This document shows positions 43,467 to 57,105 of a stretch of 64,000 bases of DNA, one piece after another (the first letter of the stretch is position 1; the number at the start of each line of letters is the position of its first letter). Below the pieces are notes generated by a model, which did no database searches, was not told the origin of the DNA, and worked only from the letters and a program-made list of their open reading frames with translations. Position numbers and translations under genes: made by a program. This stretch comes from Diadophis punctatus similis (lineage: Eukaryota > Chordata > Lepidosauria > Squamata > Dipsadidae): NCBI GenBank assembly GCA_023053685.1, contig JALIGW010000005.1:18332501-18396500 (forward strand), read 5' to 3'.

Positions 43467-43804
43467 TACTGTATTTTTCGGAGTATAAGACGCACCTTTT
43501 TATCCTCAAAAAGAGGGTGAAAATTTGGGTGCGTCTTATACACTGAATGCAGCCCCACCCAGCCACCCCCACCCTTTGGCCTCTGCCTGCCAGCAATTTA
43601 CCTCTTTGCAGCAAACAGGGCAAAGCACAAGAAGAGCACAAGAAGCAATGATCTGCCTCCCGACCTACAGCTGACTGAGGCTTACAAGCCATGTGGTAAA
43701 ATGAAACTGAAACTAAGGTGGATGTGATGAGACATATTGCTGGGAGATAAACTGCTGGCAATATTAGACTGCTAAAATTGCAAGAAGGCAAGCTAGAGCT
43801 GCTG
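43467..43804. mobile_element. Truncated MITE of the ATAAGACGCAC family
   Basis: It begins CTGTATTTTTCGGAGTATAA and continues GACGCACCTTTTTATCC, GAAAATTTGGGTGCGTCTTA. This matches, in inverse, the right side of the element at 22435-22924. No second terminus is found before the LINE at 43805. Confidence 0.55.
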
Positions 43805-44003
43805 TGGCTCAAGACAGTCTAAGGGTAAAGTTTTGGGGGTTTGGTGACGAAACCACAGAGTCAGGTAGTGAGTTCCAGGCATTTACCACTCTGTTGTAGA
43901 AAAGTCGTATTTTCTACAGTCAAATTTGGAGCGGTTCACTTTGAGTTTGTATCTGTTGTATGCTCGTGTATTGTTGTGGTTGAAGCTGAAGTAGTCAAAC
44001 TTA
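43805..44003 (-). repeat. CR1/Jockey-group LINE fragment
   Basis: It matches about 42560-42745 in the same orientation (GTTTTGGGGGTTTGG, GAGTTCCAGGCATTTACCAC, GTTGTGGTTGAAGCTGAAG). It is therefore a second, separate copy, not a continuation. Confidence 0.75.
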
Positions 44004-45975
<1,972 letters not shown>

Positions 45976-48559
45976 TTGCAGATGTTTTGCATTTTGGCTT
46001 ATTTTTTATTTTTTTAAATTTGTATCCCACCTTTATTGTTTTTGAAAATGACTCAAGTTTGAATTATTTTCCTCTTCTTTCCCACAATAACAACACTATG
46101 AAGTGGGTTACGCTGAGAGAGAGTGACTGGTTCAAAGCTACTACTGGTATGCATCCATGTGTAATATCACCCATGTACATTACTTATTGAGTAGTGTCAT
46201 TAGCGTACCACAGATTAGTGATGTATTTTCAATTTTAAAATCATGGTCATCTATTTCCAATCCAGTTTTCCTATATATTATCTGTCTATGCATTATATTT
46301 ACATATTAACAATTAACCATGGTATAATGCATGGTAATGCATTATATTTACATATTAACAATTAACTAAACATAGTTTGTTTGTGTGAGACAAATATGGA
46401 ATAAAGGTACAGTGTTCAACATGTGGCCATACACATTATTTAATTAAACAAATAATCATAGAGAAGAAGGCTTGTTAAAAAATAATAAGAATGGCTTCTA
46501 CAAAGGAAAGTCCTACCTGAATCAAATAAAGAAAATAATAAGAAAATAATACACCTGTTCATGGACATAACAGGTTAAAAGTGTGTTTGTTTACATCAAG
46601 GAGGAAGGCTAAACAACAGACAGACATAATTAAGAGGAAAAATAGGAGTAAAGATTGTGAACAATACACGGCATATAGAAAACTGATAACCTTTTCTTAA
46701 TTTTTCTCATAAACTAGGACTCGGAATAGCAAAATTACTCACAGGGAGATGGAGAACAAGCAGAGCATATGGAAGAAATGACAAACCAACCTTTTCTATC
46801 AGTGCATCGAATTAAGCCATAGTTGCTCCAAAAAACCCACAATTGTTTGAAAGTATGGTTTACCTCCCACAAACAATCTATGATTATTTCCTAACCCCAT
46901 GCATTAGCAAGTGAACCCAGTCATTGCTGTCTTTAGCCATGTTTCAAGGACAGAGTTCATGCTATATTAATGAGCACAGTTTCCAGCAAGAGAAACAATC
47001 AGGAATTTCTGGGAATTGAGGTCCACGCCACTTAAAGTTGCAGAGGTTGGAACGTATAGCTTTAGCCAAATGAAGATGGCTCTCTGTAGTTCTAAATATG
47101 ATGTAAGCCTACTTGAGATTGTGATCTATGATGCCACTTGTTCAGAAAAATCGGACTGAAAACTGAAGGAAATTGATCTCCATTAAGAAATAATTATAAT
47201 TTATTGTATTTATTACATTTATTTGCAACCCATCTCATTACGAAGCGACTCTTCAGCAGTTCCTGGAAAATAGTTCTCTAGTATGTTTCCATTCCTACTT
47301 TGGTTGCTCCAGAGAAGAAATTAGACTTTAGGTGAAATGTGATTTTGAGTCCAAAACAAGAGAATATTTTTCAGGCTGTTGTTTTCAACAGCAGTGATAA
47401 AAAAATCCTTAACAAAAGAATGCCAGCATTTGATTACAGAAGCAAGAGATGTTTAGAAAACTAGGTTGCAGCTTGTCTCAGCCATCTTCTACGGAACAGG
47501 CAAAAAAAAAAAAAAAAAGAGCAAACAACCAATGTCTTCCAGCCTCAGATTGTCAACTTGCCGTCTTTTTAGATTTCAGGTGTCACATCCAGTTTAGGAT
47601 GGGAAACCTCTGGGGAAATCTCCCATAGCATTGCAGGGTGAGTTACAGAAAAGTGATTGAAAATATATTTATAAACTACCAGAAGCTGGACTTCATAGTT
47701 AAAAAAAGCTAAAAGTACGTTGTGAACTATATACAGTACTAGACTGTTTCACTGCTCAGTCTGAACTCCCTCCCTCCCCTCCCTCTCTCCCTCCCTCCCT
47801 CACACACACACACATCTCAAAATAGATTTTGTATCACACATCTTGTCGTCAGCAGTGATTGTTTCTTTGTCTTTGTTGCAGGCAAATTTCTTCTTTATGA
47901 GCTACTGATATATATATATATATATACATATTAAAAACATGTTATAGATTAATATCGCTAGGTTGTGATTCTACTTTTTGAGAATAATTTTGTATGTAGC
48001 ACAAGGAATTCAGGATGATAATGGAGGCTGATACAGCTTGTTCAATCTGAATGATCTTCCTAGATATTCAGCCTAGATCTTCAAACTCCTAAAATTATTC
48101 TTTCTGAAAACACAACAGTGTAATATGGCTCAACCTTAAAAGAACAGAATGTGAATGACTGTGTATCTATTGGAAACATTAAACATTATCTAAAATTAAG
48201 GGGAAAATAATGTTTGTGAATCATGCACAATAAAAGGTTGTAGAAATTGAATATTATTATTGCTGTCATTAAAAGTCAAAAAAGTTGTAAATTTACATCC
48301 ATAATTTAGCCAAGATATGCCAAGGATTTATTCACTTCAGTGCTGTACTGAGCTATATAATGTAGTATTTCCTCTGCATCAGAGAGAAAATTTTAGAAAA
48401 ATTGGTTTTCATGGGTATCCTGAAAACTTCTGGCAGTTTAAGGAAGAACAAATGTAACATTTGAAAAACATGATGTATGTTTACTTAGATGTAGATTCTG
48501 TGACATTTCTTTAATCAAAAGATATAAGATGAGTGGTATTCCAGATGATCTTAATATTC
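45976..48559. other. No gene; small repeats only
   Basis: Direct duplication of TGCATTATATTTACATATTA at 46289 and 46344. A poly-A run at 47502-47518, a CCCT/CA tract at 47766-47813 and a TA run at 47910-47926. No coding or RNA feature recognised. Confidence 0.45.
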
Positions 48560-48567
48560 CCATCATG

Positions 48568-48873
48568 CAGAGGTGGGTTTCAGCAGGTTCTGACCAGTTC
48601 TGGAGAACTGGTAACGAAAATTTTGAGTAGTTCAGAGAACCAGTAGCAGAACTTTTGAGTAGTTCAAATACTGGCCCCACCCCCATCTATTCTCTGCCTC
48701 CCGAGTCCCAGCTGATAGGGAGGAAATGGGGATTTTGCAGTATCCTTCCCCTGGAGTGTGGTGGGAATGGAGATTTTACAGTATCCTTCCCCTGCCACGC
48801 CCACCAAGCCACGCCACCCCCACCAAGCCATGCCCACAGAACCACCAGTAAATTTTTTTGAATCCCACCACTG
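48568..48873. mobile_element. hAT-like MITE, CAGYGGTGGG family, 306 bp
   Basis: The ends are CAGAGGTGGGTTTCAGC and, inverted, CAGTGGTGGGATTC. The flanks CCATCATG and CCTTCATG match at 7 of 8 positions. The interior has two direct copies of TTTTACAGTATCCTTCCCCT-like sequence (48733 and 48774). Confidence 0.7.
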
Positions 48874-48960
48874 CCTTCATGGATGCTTGAGTTTTTGAAC
48901 GTTACTTTTAACAACATCTGGATTCTCCTTTGTTGCCACCTGCTTTGGTTCTTTCTATAG

Positions 48961-49214
48961 CAGTGGTTCTCAACCTTCCTAATACCGTGACCTGCGCCCT
49001 GCCCCCACGACCCCACCGTGACCCACCCTGCCACCGCGCCCGCCTCACCGCTGCCATTTGGGTTCTTTTACCCTCTGCGCATGCGCAAAGCATTCTGTGC
49101 ATGCGCAGAGGATAAAAGAACCGAAATGGTGGCATCTGGGCGAAGTCTCCCGACCCCTGTGAAAGGGTTGTTCGACCCACAAAGGGGTCGCGACCCCCAG
49201 GTTGAGAACCGCTG
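48961..49214. mobile_element. hAT-Charlie-type MITE, 254 bp
   Basis: The ends are CAGTGGTTCTCAACCTTCC and, inverted, CAGCGGTTCTCAACCTGGG. The flanks TTCTATAG and TTTTATAG match at 7 of 8 positions. The interior carries GTCGCGACCCCC and CGCATGCGCA phrases. Such elements are widespread in amniotes. Confidence 0.88.
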
Positions 49215-49222
49215 TTTTATAG

Positions 49223-50164
49223 CCTTCCTCAATCTAATTCATTACAGATGTGTTAGGCTACAAATTCTAGAATTCCAAGTAATACTTACATTGGTTTGAA
49301 AATTTGTTCAGCTCTTAAGAAATATTTTCTTTGTTGATTAATATGAACTAAGATATGTAAGGCTACAATAATGAATAATTATAGTTCGTCCACTACTTAA
49401 CAAAGGCACCTATAAACAAAACTAACTTCAATTCAGCAGTTACAATATGGGAGTTGTGGGATTGGGTTAACCCATCACACTGTCAAAGTCAGTTTAACTA
49501 TAGTTTGTTTTTTAAGGTTCATATCTAATAAGTGATAATGATTTATAAACACAGTGTTGGTTCACACAACACCTTTGGCAAACAAACCATATTATGACAA
49601 TGCAATTATGAACTCTAGCATTTTCCTTTTCTTGTATGAAAAGTAGTCTTTGGGTATTTTTAAATGTTCTACAGTTTGGAATTTGATCCTCTGCAACTGT
49701 AGTCTCACCCATACCATATCACCCCACCACTCCAAAATGCTATAAAATATTGAAGAGAAAATATGCCCAATTAAATTTAACTGCTTGCACATCTTATTTT
49801 CCTATCTAAAAGTAGCATAGTGGGAATGCAATTTGAATCAGGAACACATCATTCAAAATTTATATTTTTTTCTCACGCTATACTTGCCAAATTCCCATCC
49901 CCGTAACTAGACTCTATAATAGGAAATGATGTTCACATGTAGCCTAACAAATATTCAATTGATCAGATTCAAAAGTAAGGCTAGGAAGCTTATGTCCAAA
50001 AGGGTAATATTTATGGAGAAACTAGAAATAAACTAAATGCCTCTATTTTGACCAATTGCAAAGGTGTGTGACTTTGTAAAGTCTTAACAGAAAGAATTTC
50101 CTTTGGAGAAATATGCAGCTTTTATGACATTGGATGTCATTTCAACTCACCAAGCATAGTGAAA
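49223..50164. other. No recognisable gene or repeat
   Basis: Nothing recognised. Confidence 0.45.
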
Positions 50165-50955
50165 TCAATAACATTTGGAAGGGACTTTGTAGATCTTCTA
50201 GTCCTACCCTATACCATTTCAGACAAATGGTTAGCCAATTTCTTCTTAAAAACTTCCATTGTTGGAGCATTTACAACTTCTGGAGGCAAGTTGTTCCACT
50301 AATTAATTGTTCTCACTGTCAGAAAATTTCTCATAGTTCTAGGCTGCTTTTCTCCTTGATTAGTTTCCATCCATTGCTTATTATCCTTCCTTATAGTGCT
50401 TTGGAAAATAGGCTGATCTTCTTGGTGGCAGCCCCTTAGATATTGGAACACTGCTATCATCTCACCTCTAGTCCTTCTTTTCATTAAATTAGTCATAACC
50501 AATTCCTGCAACTGAGTTCTTCATATGTTTTTGTCTCCAGTCTCCTAATCATCTTTGTTGCTCTTCTCTGCACTCTTTTTAGAGTCTCAACATCTTTTTT
50601 ATATTATGGCGACCAAAACTGGATGCAATATTCCAAATGTGGCCTTACGAAGGTGGTACTAGCACTTCACGTGATCTCGATTCTATCCCACTAGGACTGT
50701 GTTGGCTTTTTTTGGCAGTTGCAGCAAACTGCTGGCTCATATTTAAGTGATTATCCACTAGGATTCCAAGATCCCTCTAGCACAGGGGGTTAAACTCACG
50801 TTGTCACAGCGGCGTCACGTGATGTATCGGGACTCCTCCCCTTTGCTAAACTGGATGTGGACGTGGCCAGCATGTGACGCATCAGGCCCACAGGCCGGTA
50901 GTTTGACAGCCCTGCTCTAGCAGTTACTACTATTGAGTCAGTTTTACATTACTGT
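50165..50955 (-). pseudogene. CR1 LINE fragment split by a MITE
   Basis: The - strand pieces read MKRRTRGEMIAVFQYLRGCH and NFLTVRTIN near the 3' end. Further upstream the sequence matches the CR1 phrases GGCCTTACGAAGG, CTAGGACTGTGTTGGC and TTTAAGTGATTATCCACTAG (+ strand). It is interrupted by the hAT MITE at 50783-50914; homology resumes at 50923. Many stops. Confidence 0.8.
50783..50914. mobile_element. hAT-type MITE, CAGGGGTGTC family, inside CR1
   Basis: The ends are CAGGGGGTTAAAC and, inverted, CAGGGCTGTCAAAC. A perfect 8-bp duplication CTCTAGCA lies at 50775-50782 and 50915-50922. The interior has GTCACGTGATGT, as at 12882. Confidence 0.88.
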
Positions 50956-52133
50956 AAAAATAGTAAACTAATCCAAGATCAGAAGAAATCCACTTTTCGA
51001 TGTAGATTGTTGTTTTACCTCTAAAATTATAACTAGACAGTAATACTCTTTCTTTAAGTCTTTTAATTATGCTCACATTTTAACCCCTTGGTTGTTTCAG
51101 AAATAAATCTGAAATGTGTGTGTGTGTATCTTGTAAAACATTAAGGGAGTAGGTGTATAAATGCTGGTAGGAATGCTGCCGCTACACTGTAATTGTTCAT
51201 TGATGAATAAAAGAAAGTTCTTTATGTTACATATAGTTATAGCTAAACTGTTGAGCTTCTCTCAGTACTTTATAAGCTTTGCTCTCTGTCTGAGGAACGT
51301 AGTCTGAGAGATGTGTGAATAAATCAAAGAATTACTTTAAAAAAACTCCCACAGATAAAAGCAATGGGCCTTAGTAGAGTAGACAAGCACTTGCTCCATT
51401 TAATCTGGCACTCTAAAATAAAAATATAGCAATGAAAACAGATCTTGCACTCAGGAAGCCTTGAGTTTTCCTCGTTGTTCCCAACCTGACTATTTACAAT
51501 GGTGAGGACAATGGGGAAGAATGTTTTTTCTATTCTAAGGAATTTGATAGATCAGAAAAACTATACAATCCTCAAGAACTCAGCACTGTATCCAGCAGTG
51601 GAGCGTCACAGAGGCTGGCCCAGCATACAAATAAAGGCTTTGTGTTAAAGATGTGAAGCTTGCTTTCACTTGGAGGTCATATTACTCTGGTGCTCAGAGT
51701 GGTGATCTGAAGTATAATTGCTGCTTCTGTGGCAAGTATTGCATCCGTTCCAGTTTGCAATGATTAATAGGCAGCAGGAACAGCCCTGAAAATTTCTTCA
51801 CCAAAAGCCAATAGATTCTCAAGTATTCTTTTCCACATTTTTACCGTCCTTATATGAAGCTTATAATACTCAAAGAAGAACGTGTACGTTTGTGGCATCT
51901 CATAAAGCAGAGCATGTTTTGCCACTAGGGGTTGCACTTTTAAAGACAATATTTTGAGTAGCTTCCCAAGTGCCACAGATGGCGTGACAGTGATATTATT
52001 AAAAAGGTAAGGTAGAAATCATCAGCCCATTTGGGGACTATTTGGGGGAACTGGAGGAGCCTTGAGTAAAATAGAAGTTGTAAGGAAGAAACCTATTTTC
52101 CAAAAATAAAATAAATTTAAAAAATAACCTATT
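50956..52133. other. No recognisable gene or repeat
   Basis: Nothing recognised with confidence. A frame of 70 codons on the - strand at 51764-51976 has no known domain. Confidence 0.4.
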
Positions 52134-52402
52134 TTTCCAAAGCACCATAAGGCAAGACAAGAAACAATGGATGGAAATTAATCAAGGAGAGAAGCAACCT
52201 AGAACTAAGGACAAATCTCCTAACACAGGGAAGAATTAACCAATGGAACTGCTTGCCTTCAGAAATTGTCTGTGATCCATCACTGGAGGCTTTTAAGAAG
52301 AGACTGGATAGCCACTTGTTTGGAACGGTATAGGGTCTCTTGTTTCAGGGGATTGGACTAGAAGGTCTCCAAAGTCTCTTCTAACCCTGTTATTCTGTTA
52401 AA
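52134..52402 (+). repeat. CR1 LINE 3' fragment
   Basis: GAAACAATGGATGGAAATTA, CAATGGAACTGCTTGCCTTC, GGACTAGAAGGTCTCCAAAG and CTAACCCTGTTATTCTGTTA. The same blocks occur in the other CR1 tails of the window. Confidence 0.75.
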
Positions 52403-52964
52403 ATTCTAGAAAGAGGTAGACTATAAATCAAAAGGAGGTCACAGACTTTAAGAATAAGAATGACACACAGAGAAGTAACCTTTGAGTCTCCAGAGACTTC
52501 CAGAATACAGGAGCAAGAAGTAAGCCTTGAGTTTCCAAATGTTCTCACTAGGAAGATCAAACCACCACCCCTCCACAAAGATACACTAGGAATAGGAGTG
52601 AAATATTTGCCTCTTGTGATGTATACCAAAGGCAGTATCAGTTTTTGTGTGCTATGTAGCTTCACTATTTGTGTAGATTTTACATAGTTGGAGATTAAAT
52701 GGGAAAGCAAGCTCCTTTATATTAATACTGATAATTAGTTAACAGAGGAACATATTCTATGTGAGGTTTGAAATAATCTGAATTTTAAAAATGGACCATT
52801 TTAGGGAAACAGATGCCTTACTGCCAGAGAAAATGTTGGTATATTTTTAGAGGAATGTGTTGTTGGGTGCACCTTAGTTTAAGGGAGACTGCACCAAAAT
52901 TAAAGAAAATTATGCATGTCAGTATAATTTTATTTGCAGCTGTGGTAGGCTAACAATGTACAAT
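52403..52964. other. No recognisable gene or repeat
   Basis: Nothing recognised. Confidence 0.45.
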
Positions 52965-53105
52965 TCATTTAGTGACTGTTAGAAGAAACAATGGAACTGA
53001 AAAAAAAGGGACTTCAGACCGCTTTTCACATTTACAACCGTTCAGCATCTCCATGGTCACATGATCAAAATTCAGGCACTTGGCAACTGGCTCATAATAT
53101 ACTAT

Positions 53106-53597
53106 ATAATAACAGAGTTGGAAGGGACCTTGGAGGTCTTCTAGTCCAACCCCCTGCTTAGGCAGGAAACCCTACACCACTTCAGACAAATGGTTATCCA
53201 ACATCTTCTTAAAAACTTCCAGTGTTGGAGCATTCACAACTTCTGGAGGCAAGCTGTTCCACTGATTAATTGTTCTAACTGTCAGGAAATTTCTCCTTAG
53301 TTCTAAGTTGCTTTTCTCCTTTATTAGTTTCCACCCATTGCTTCTTGTTCTACCCTCAGATGCTTTGGAGAATAGCTTTACTCTCACTTGTTTGTGGCAA
53401 CCCCTGAGATATTGGAACACTGTTATCATGTCTCCCCTAGTCCTTCTTTTCATTAAACTAGACATACCCAGTTCCTGCAACAGTTCTTCATATGTTTTAG
53501 CCTCCAGTCCCCTAATCATCTTTGTTGCTCTTCTCTGCACTCTTTCTAGAGTCTCAACATCCTTTTTACATCATGGCGACCAAAACTGAATGCAGTT
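53106..53597 (-). pseudogene. CR1 LINE 3' fragment, 122-aa frame
   Basis: The - strand frame 53540-53172 reads QRRATKMIRGLEAKTYEELL, QELGMSSLMKRRTRGDMITV, FQYLRGCHKQ, INQWNSLPPEVVNAPTLEVF and KKMLDNHLSEVV with a stop. This is the intact C-terminus of CR1 ORF2. It is the best CR1 copy in the window. The 3' UTR ends at AACTCTGTTATTATATAG. It is 5'-truncated. Confidence 0.9.
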
Positions 53598-53857
53598 TAT
53601 TTTATTTATTTTTATTTATTTGTGACATTTATATACCGCCTCACAGTGCAAGCACTCTCTAAGCGGTTTACACCAGTAAGCAATGTATATTTATATTTAT
53701 ATTGCCCCCAACAATCTGGGTCCTCATTTTACCTACCTCGGAAGGATGGAAGGCTGAGTCAACCTTGAGCTGGTGAGATTTGAACCGCTGACCTGGGGAT
53801 CATAGTCAGCTAAAGTGGCCTGCAGTACTGCCTCTAACCACTGCGCCACCTCGGCTC
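53598..53857 (-). repeat. tRNA-derived SINE, variant tail
   Basis: Head at the right (GAGCCGAGGTGGCGCAGTGG on the - strand), B-box-like GGTTCAAATCTC, common SINE body, and a tail with AAATAAATAAA instead of GCTATT. It inserted directly beside the CR1 fragment. Confidence 0.8.
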
Positions 53858-54186
53858 ATCTTTTTTTTTTGCAATCATCATATTTATGAATTGAATGCAA
53901 TGATTGAATTGAATGATTGAATGCAATTATCATACTTATGATGGTTGCAATGTCCCCAGGTCATGTGATCACCTTGTGCAACCTTTTCACAAGCAAAGTC
54001 AATGGGAAAACCAGATTCACTTAACAATTGTGTTACTCACTTAACAATTACAGTGATTCATTTAACAAATATGACAAGAAATGTTATAAAATGGGACAAA
54101 ATTCACTTAACCAATGTCTCGCTTAGCAATGCCAATTTTGGGTTCAATTGTGGTTGTAAGTTGAGGACTACCTGCATACACTATTT

Positions 54187-54822
54187 CAGGGGTGTCAAAC
54201 CCGATCATATTGTGGACCAAATTGTAACATATTGCGGTTGTTTTTGCCCTTGCAGAGCTGGGGTGGCTGTGGCCTGCATGGATCATATCTGACCAGTGGA
54301 CCAGACTTGAAATTTTGGGACTTCAAAATTTAGAACTCCGCCGCCTTCGATCTGACCTAAGTGTAGCTCACAAAATTATCTGCCTCAATGTCCTACCTGT
54401 TAACGACTACTTCAGCTTCAACCACAATAATACACGAGCTCACAATAGATACAAACTTAATGTAAACCCCACCAGACTTGATTCCAAAAAATTCGACTTC
54501 AACAACAGAGTTGTCAACACCTGGAACACTTTACCTGACTCAGTAATTTCTTCCCCTAACCCCAAAAACTTCAACCTCAGATTATCTACCATCGACCTCA
54601 TCCCATTCCTAAGAGGTCGGTAAGGGGCGTGCATAAGCGCACAATCGTGCCTACCGTTCCTGTCCTAATGTACACATATATTCTTACCTCTTTTACTCTT
54701 ATTCATGCTTGTACTATTACATATATATTCAATCATGTTTTACTGTTTATACTTTGCTTGTAATCATATATGCTTGACAAATAAACAAATACAAATACAA
54801 ATACAAATGTTTGACACCCCTA
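54187..54822. mobile_element. hAT-type MITE, CAGGGGTGTC family, split by a LINE
   Basis: The ends are CAGGGGTGTCAAACCCGA and, inverted, TAGGGGTGTCAAAC. A perfect 8-bp duplication CACTATTT lies at 54179-54186 and 54823-54830. The MITE halves are 54187-54301 and about 54808-54822; the LINE between them is a later insertion. Confidence 0.85.
54302..54808 (+). pseudogene. CR1/Jockey-group LINE inside a MITE
   Basis: A frame of about 100 codons ends at 54623: LQNLELRRLRSDLSVAHKII, VLPVNDYFSFN, FNNRVVNTWNTLPDSVISSP, STIDLIPFLRGR. The 3' UTR is GGGGCGTGCATAAGCGCAC and TATGCTTGACAAATAAACAA with an (ACAAAT)n tail. It is the same family as 28386 and very similar to it, and it is truncated at the 5' end. 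Confidence 0.85.
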
Positions 54823-54889
54823 CACTATTTGCTGATTTCTCCATAGTCATCTCATGGTTTATTGTTTTGTTCCCCTTTTTCTTGGAATG

Positions 54890-55035
54890 AATTCTTCTTG
54901 ATCCCAGACTCCAACAATCCAGGGCTGAAGAATCTTCTTTGATGAAAGAATAACAAGAAAGTCCACTTGCCTCTTGAAAAAGCACCTTTGGGAAAACGAT
55001 GACCTGTATGACCGAAAATCTCCATAGACACAGAC
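54890..55035 (+). repeat. Penelope-like 3' UTR terminal piece
   Basis: GGGCTGAAGAATCTTCTTTG, AAGAAAGTCCACTTGCCTCT, GAAAAAGCACC and AAATCTCCATAGACAC blocks, as at 20990 and 60730. Confidence 0.65.
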
Positions 55036-55216
55036 TCCAACACACTTCTGCAGCTCGCGAACATGTTTTTCAAGTTCTCGTTTCACATGCTCATAGACTA
55101 TTGATTGTAATTCTGCTTTTGTCTTTCAGCATAAATCCTCAGCCAGTTATATAATGTGCATGTGCTTGCAACTATGGTTACTTTTATTTTTAAAGGGGTG
55201 GATCTCCTGGCCTATA

Positions 55217-55461
55217 GGAGCCGAGTTGGCGCAATGGTTAAATGCAGCTACTGCAGGCTACTCCAGCTGACTGCTAGTTCAGCAGTTCAGCTGTTCAAAT
55301 CTCACTGGCTCAAGGTTGACTCAGCCTTCCATCCTTCTGAGGTCGATAAAATGAGGACCCAGATTGTTGGGGGCAATATGCTGAACTCTGTAAACCGCTT
55401 AGAGAGGGCTGTAAAGCACTATGAAGTGGTATATAAGTCTAAGTGCTATTGCTATTGTTAT
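55217..55461 (+). repeat. tRNA-derived SINE
   Basis: AGGAGCCGAGTTGGCGCAAT head, CTGTTCAAATCTC B-box-like block, common body and the AGTGCTATTGCTATTG tail. Confidence 0.82.
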
Positions 55462-56785
55462 AGTATTGGCTACCTTGTAAAACTCACCTTTGAAAAACAT
55501 GGAAGTGCAGAGAGTGAAAAGCAGCCAGTTCAAATGTGGATACAGTATCAGAGATAAGAACTGCCATAACAGCCAATCACAAGAAAGCAATCTATCAAGG
55601 TCAGATGAGGCCCAGAGGATAGCAACCAGAGTTAAGAAAGTTAATGGTTAACTGCCACGCAGCAGATCACTTAACAGTCAACAAAAAACTGAGATGACAT
55701 GGAAGGAAATGCGTGGCAGATGCTGTTGGCAAAGGATATACAGTACAGGTCTCTGGCAGAACACCTCTGATAGTGCACACAACTATTATCTATGGGGAGC
55801 TTCTTTCTTCCCAATACCCAGGCATTACCTGATTGGTTTTGTAATGAGCAAATGAGTACGAGTGTGTGCATGCATGTGTAATGCTTAACCAACTGTAATT
55901 AATACGCTTTTGTATTTTAGCAGAGTTTCTCTGTGTTCATTTCGAGCAGTTCATTACTGCATTACATCCTGAGCCTTTACGATTTCCTTTGAACGCAAAT
56001 CGCACCAAGACTATATGCTGCTAAGCCTCAGCTGCCTCTTTCTAGCTCCATCTGGGCTAGGTAGATTGTGAGGGATGTAATCTGCATGTAGCATTCAGCA
56101 GGGAGTCTGAAAGAGGAAAAGGATGAATGAAATATAAATTGAAGAATTGTGACAAGAATAGCCCTAGAGGATCGGGCCAAAGGCGGTCTACTCTAGCATG
56201 TTATTTGTCAGAGTGGCTAACCAGATGTCTCTGGGAGGCTCTGGAAAGCCAGAGATGAAGACCTGTCCATTTTTCACCATTGTTCCTTGGAAATGATATT
56301 TAAAGATATTCTCTCCCAGCTCCAGTCCTGAACAGAATATTGAAATATTTACCATTGTCTTCATTTTGGAATGCCAGACCTTCATCAGACATCGAAAAGA
56401 TATTCTTATCCAAGCATTGTTTGTCTTAACTCAGTTAAAGCCTGGCAACCATAATTTGAGGTGCTGATATTTTTACACACCTCTACAAGATCCGTACTTC
56501 TAGATATTATGTTTGATTGAACAGGATAGGAGCCAGCTCACTCATTTACTTTTCTCTAAACTATATCCTTTGGCTCAAATCTTGGGCCTGAATCGTAGAG
56601 GTAACTTTGTGTAGTTGGATGCCCACTGAAAAAAGTGATTAGACTTCAACTAGGTCAAACTAAGTTGTGAGTTGTTATGTTTTACAAATTTAAAGTTGGT
56701 GTGCCAGTTAACTATATTAAAAAGGTACAGTTTATAAACCCCCCCCCACACAAACAGAACTAACAAAACTAGAATGCATGATGGA
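55462..56785. other. No recognisable gene or repeat
   Basis: Nothing recognised with confidence. Confidence 0.45.
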
Positions 56786-56942
56786 ACAACTTGCCTCCAG
56801 AAGTTATGTATGCTCCAACACTGGAAGTTTTTAGGAAGAGATTGGACAACCTTTTGTCTGAAATGGTGTAGGGTTTCCTGCCTGAGCAGGGGGTTGGACT
56901 AGAAGACCTCCAAGGTCCCTTCTGACTCTGTTATTCTATTAT
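56786..56942 (+). repeat. CR1 LINE 3' tail
   Basis: GGAACAACTTGCCTCCAGAA, TGCTCCAACACTGGAAG, GACTAGAAGACCTCCAAGGT and CTGTTATTCTATTATA. Confidence 0.82.
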
Positions 56943-57105
56943 ATTTGTCCTGGCTGTGAGAGTTGGGAAGGAAGCACTGAACAATTGATGCTTTCGAATT
57001 GTGATACTAGAGAAGACTCTTGAGAGTCCCCTGGACTGCAACGAGATCAAATTAGTTAAAGGAAAATCCACCCTGACTGTTCTTTGGAAGGACTGAGGCT
57101 CAAAT
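56943..57105 (+). pseudogene. BovB LINE fragment, left of the solo LTR
   Basis: AATTGATGCTTTCGAATTGT, GAGAAGACTCTTGAGAGTCC, CCTGGACTGCAACGAGATCA and TTGGAAGGACTGAGGCT follow the well-known 3' part of BovB (RTE clade) LINEs. It continues after the LTR at 57790. It is decayed, with no open frame. Confidence 0.82.

Larger units (their letters stand above)
52965..54176. mobile_element. Mariner-like MITE split by CR1 and a SINE
   Basis: The left part (52965-53100) has CATCTCCATGGTCACATGAT, GGCACTTGGCAACTGGCTCA. The right part (about 53930-54176) has GTCATGTGATCACC, GCAAAGTCAATGGG and the end GTTGAGGACTACCTG. Together they match the element at 13853. A CR1 tail and a SINE fill the gap. Confidence 0.65.

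Noticed and set aside
47855..47920. Possible exon after TTTGTCTTTGTTGCAG
   Set aside because: A good acceptor, but the following frame closes within nine codons and no donor is evident.
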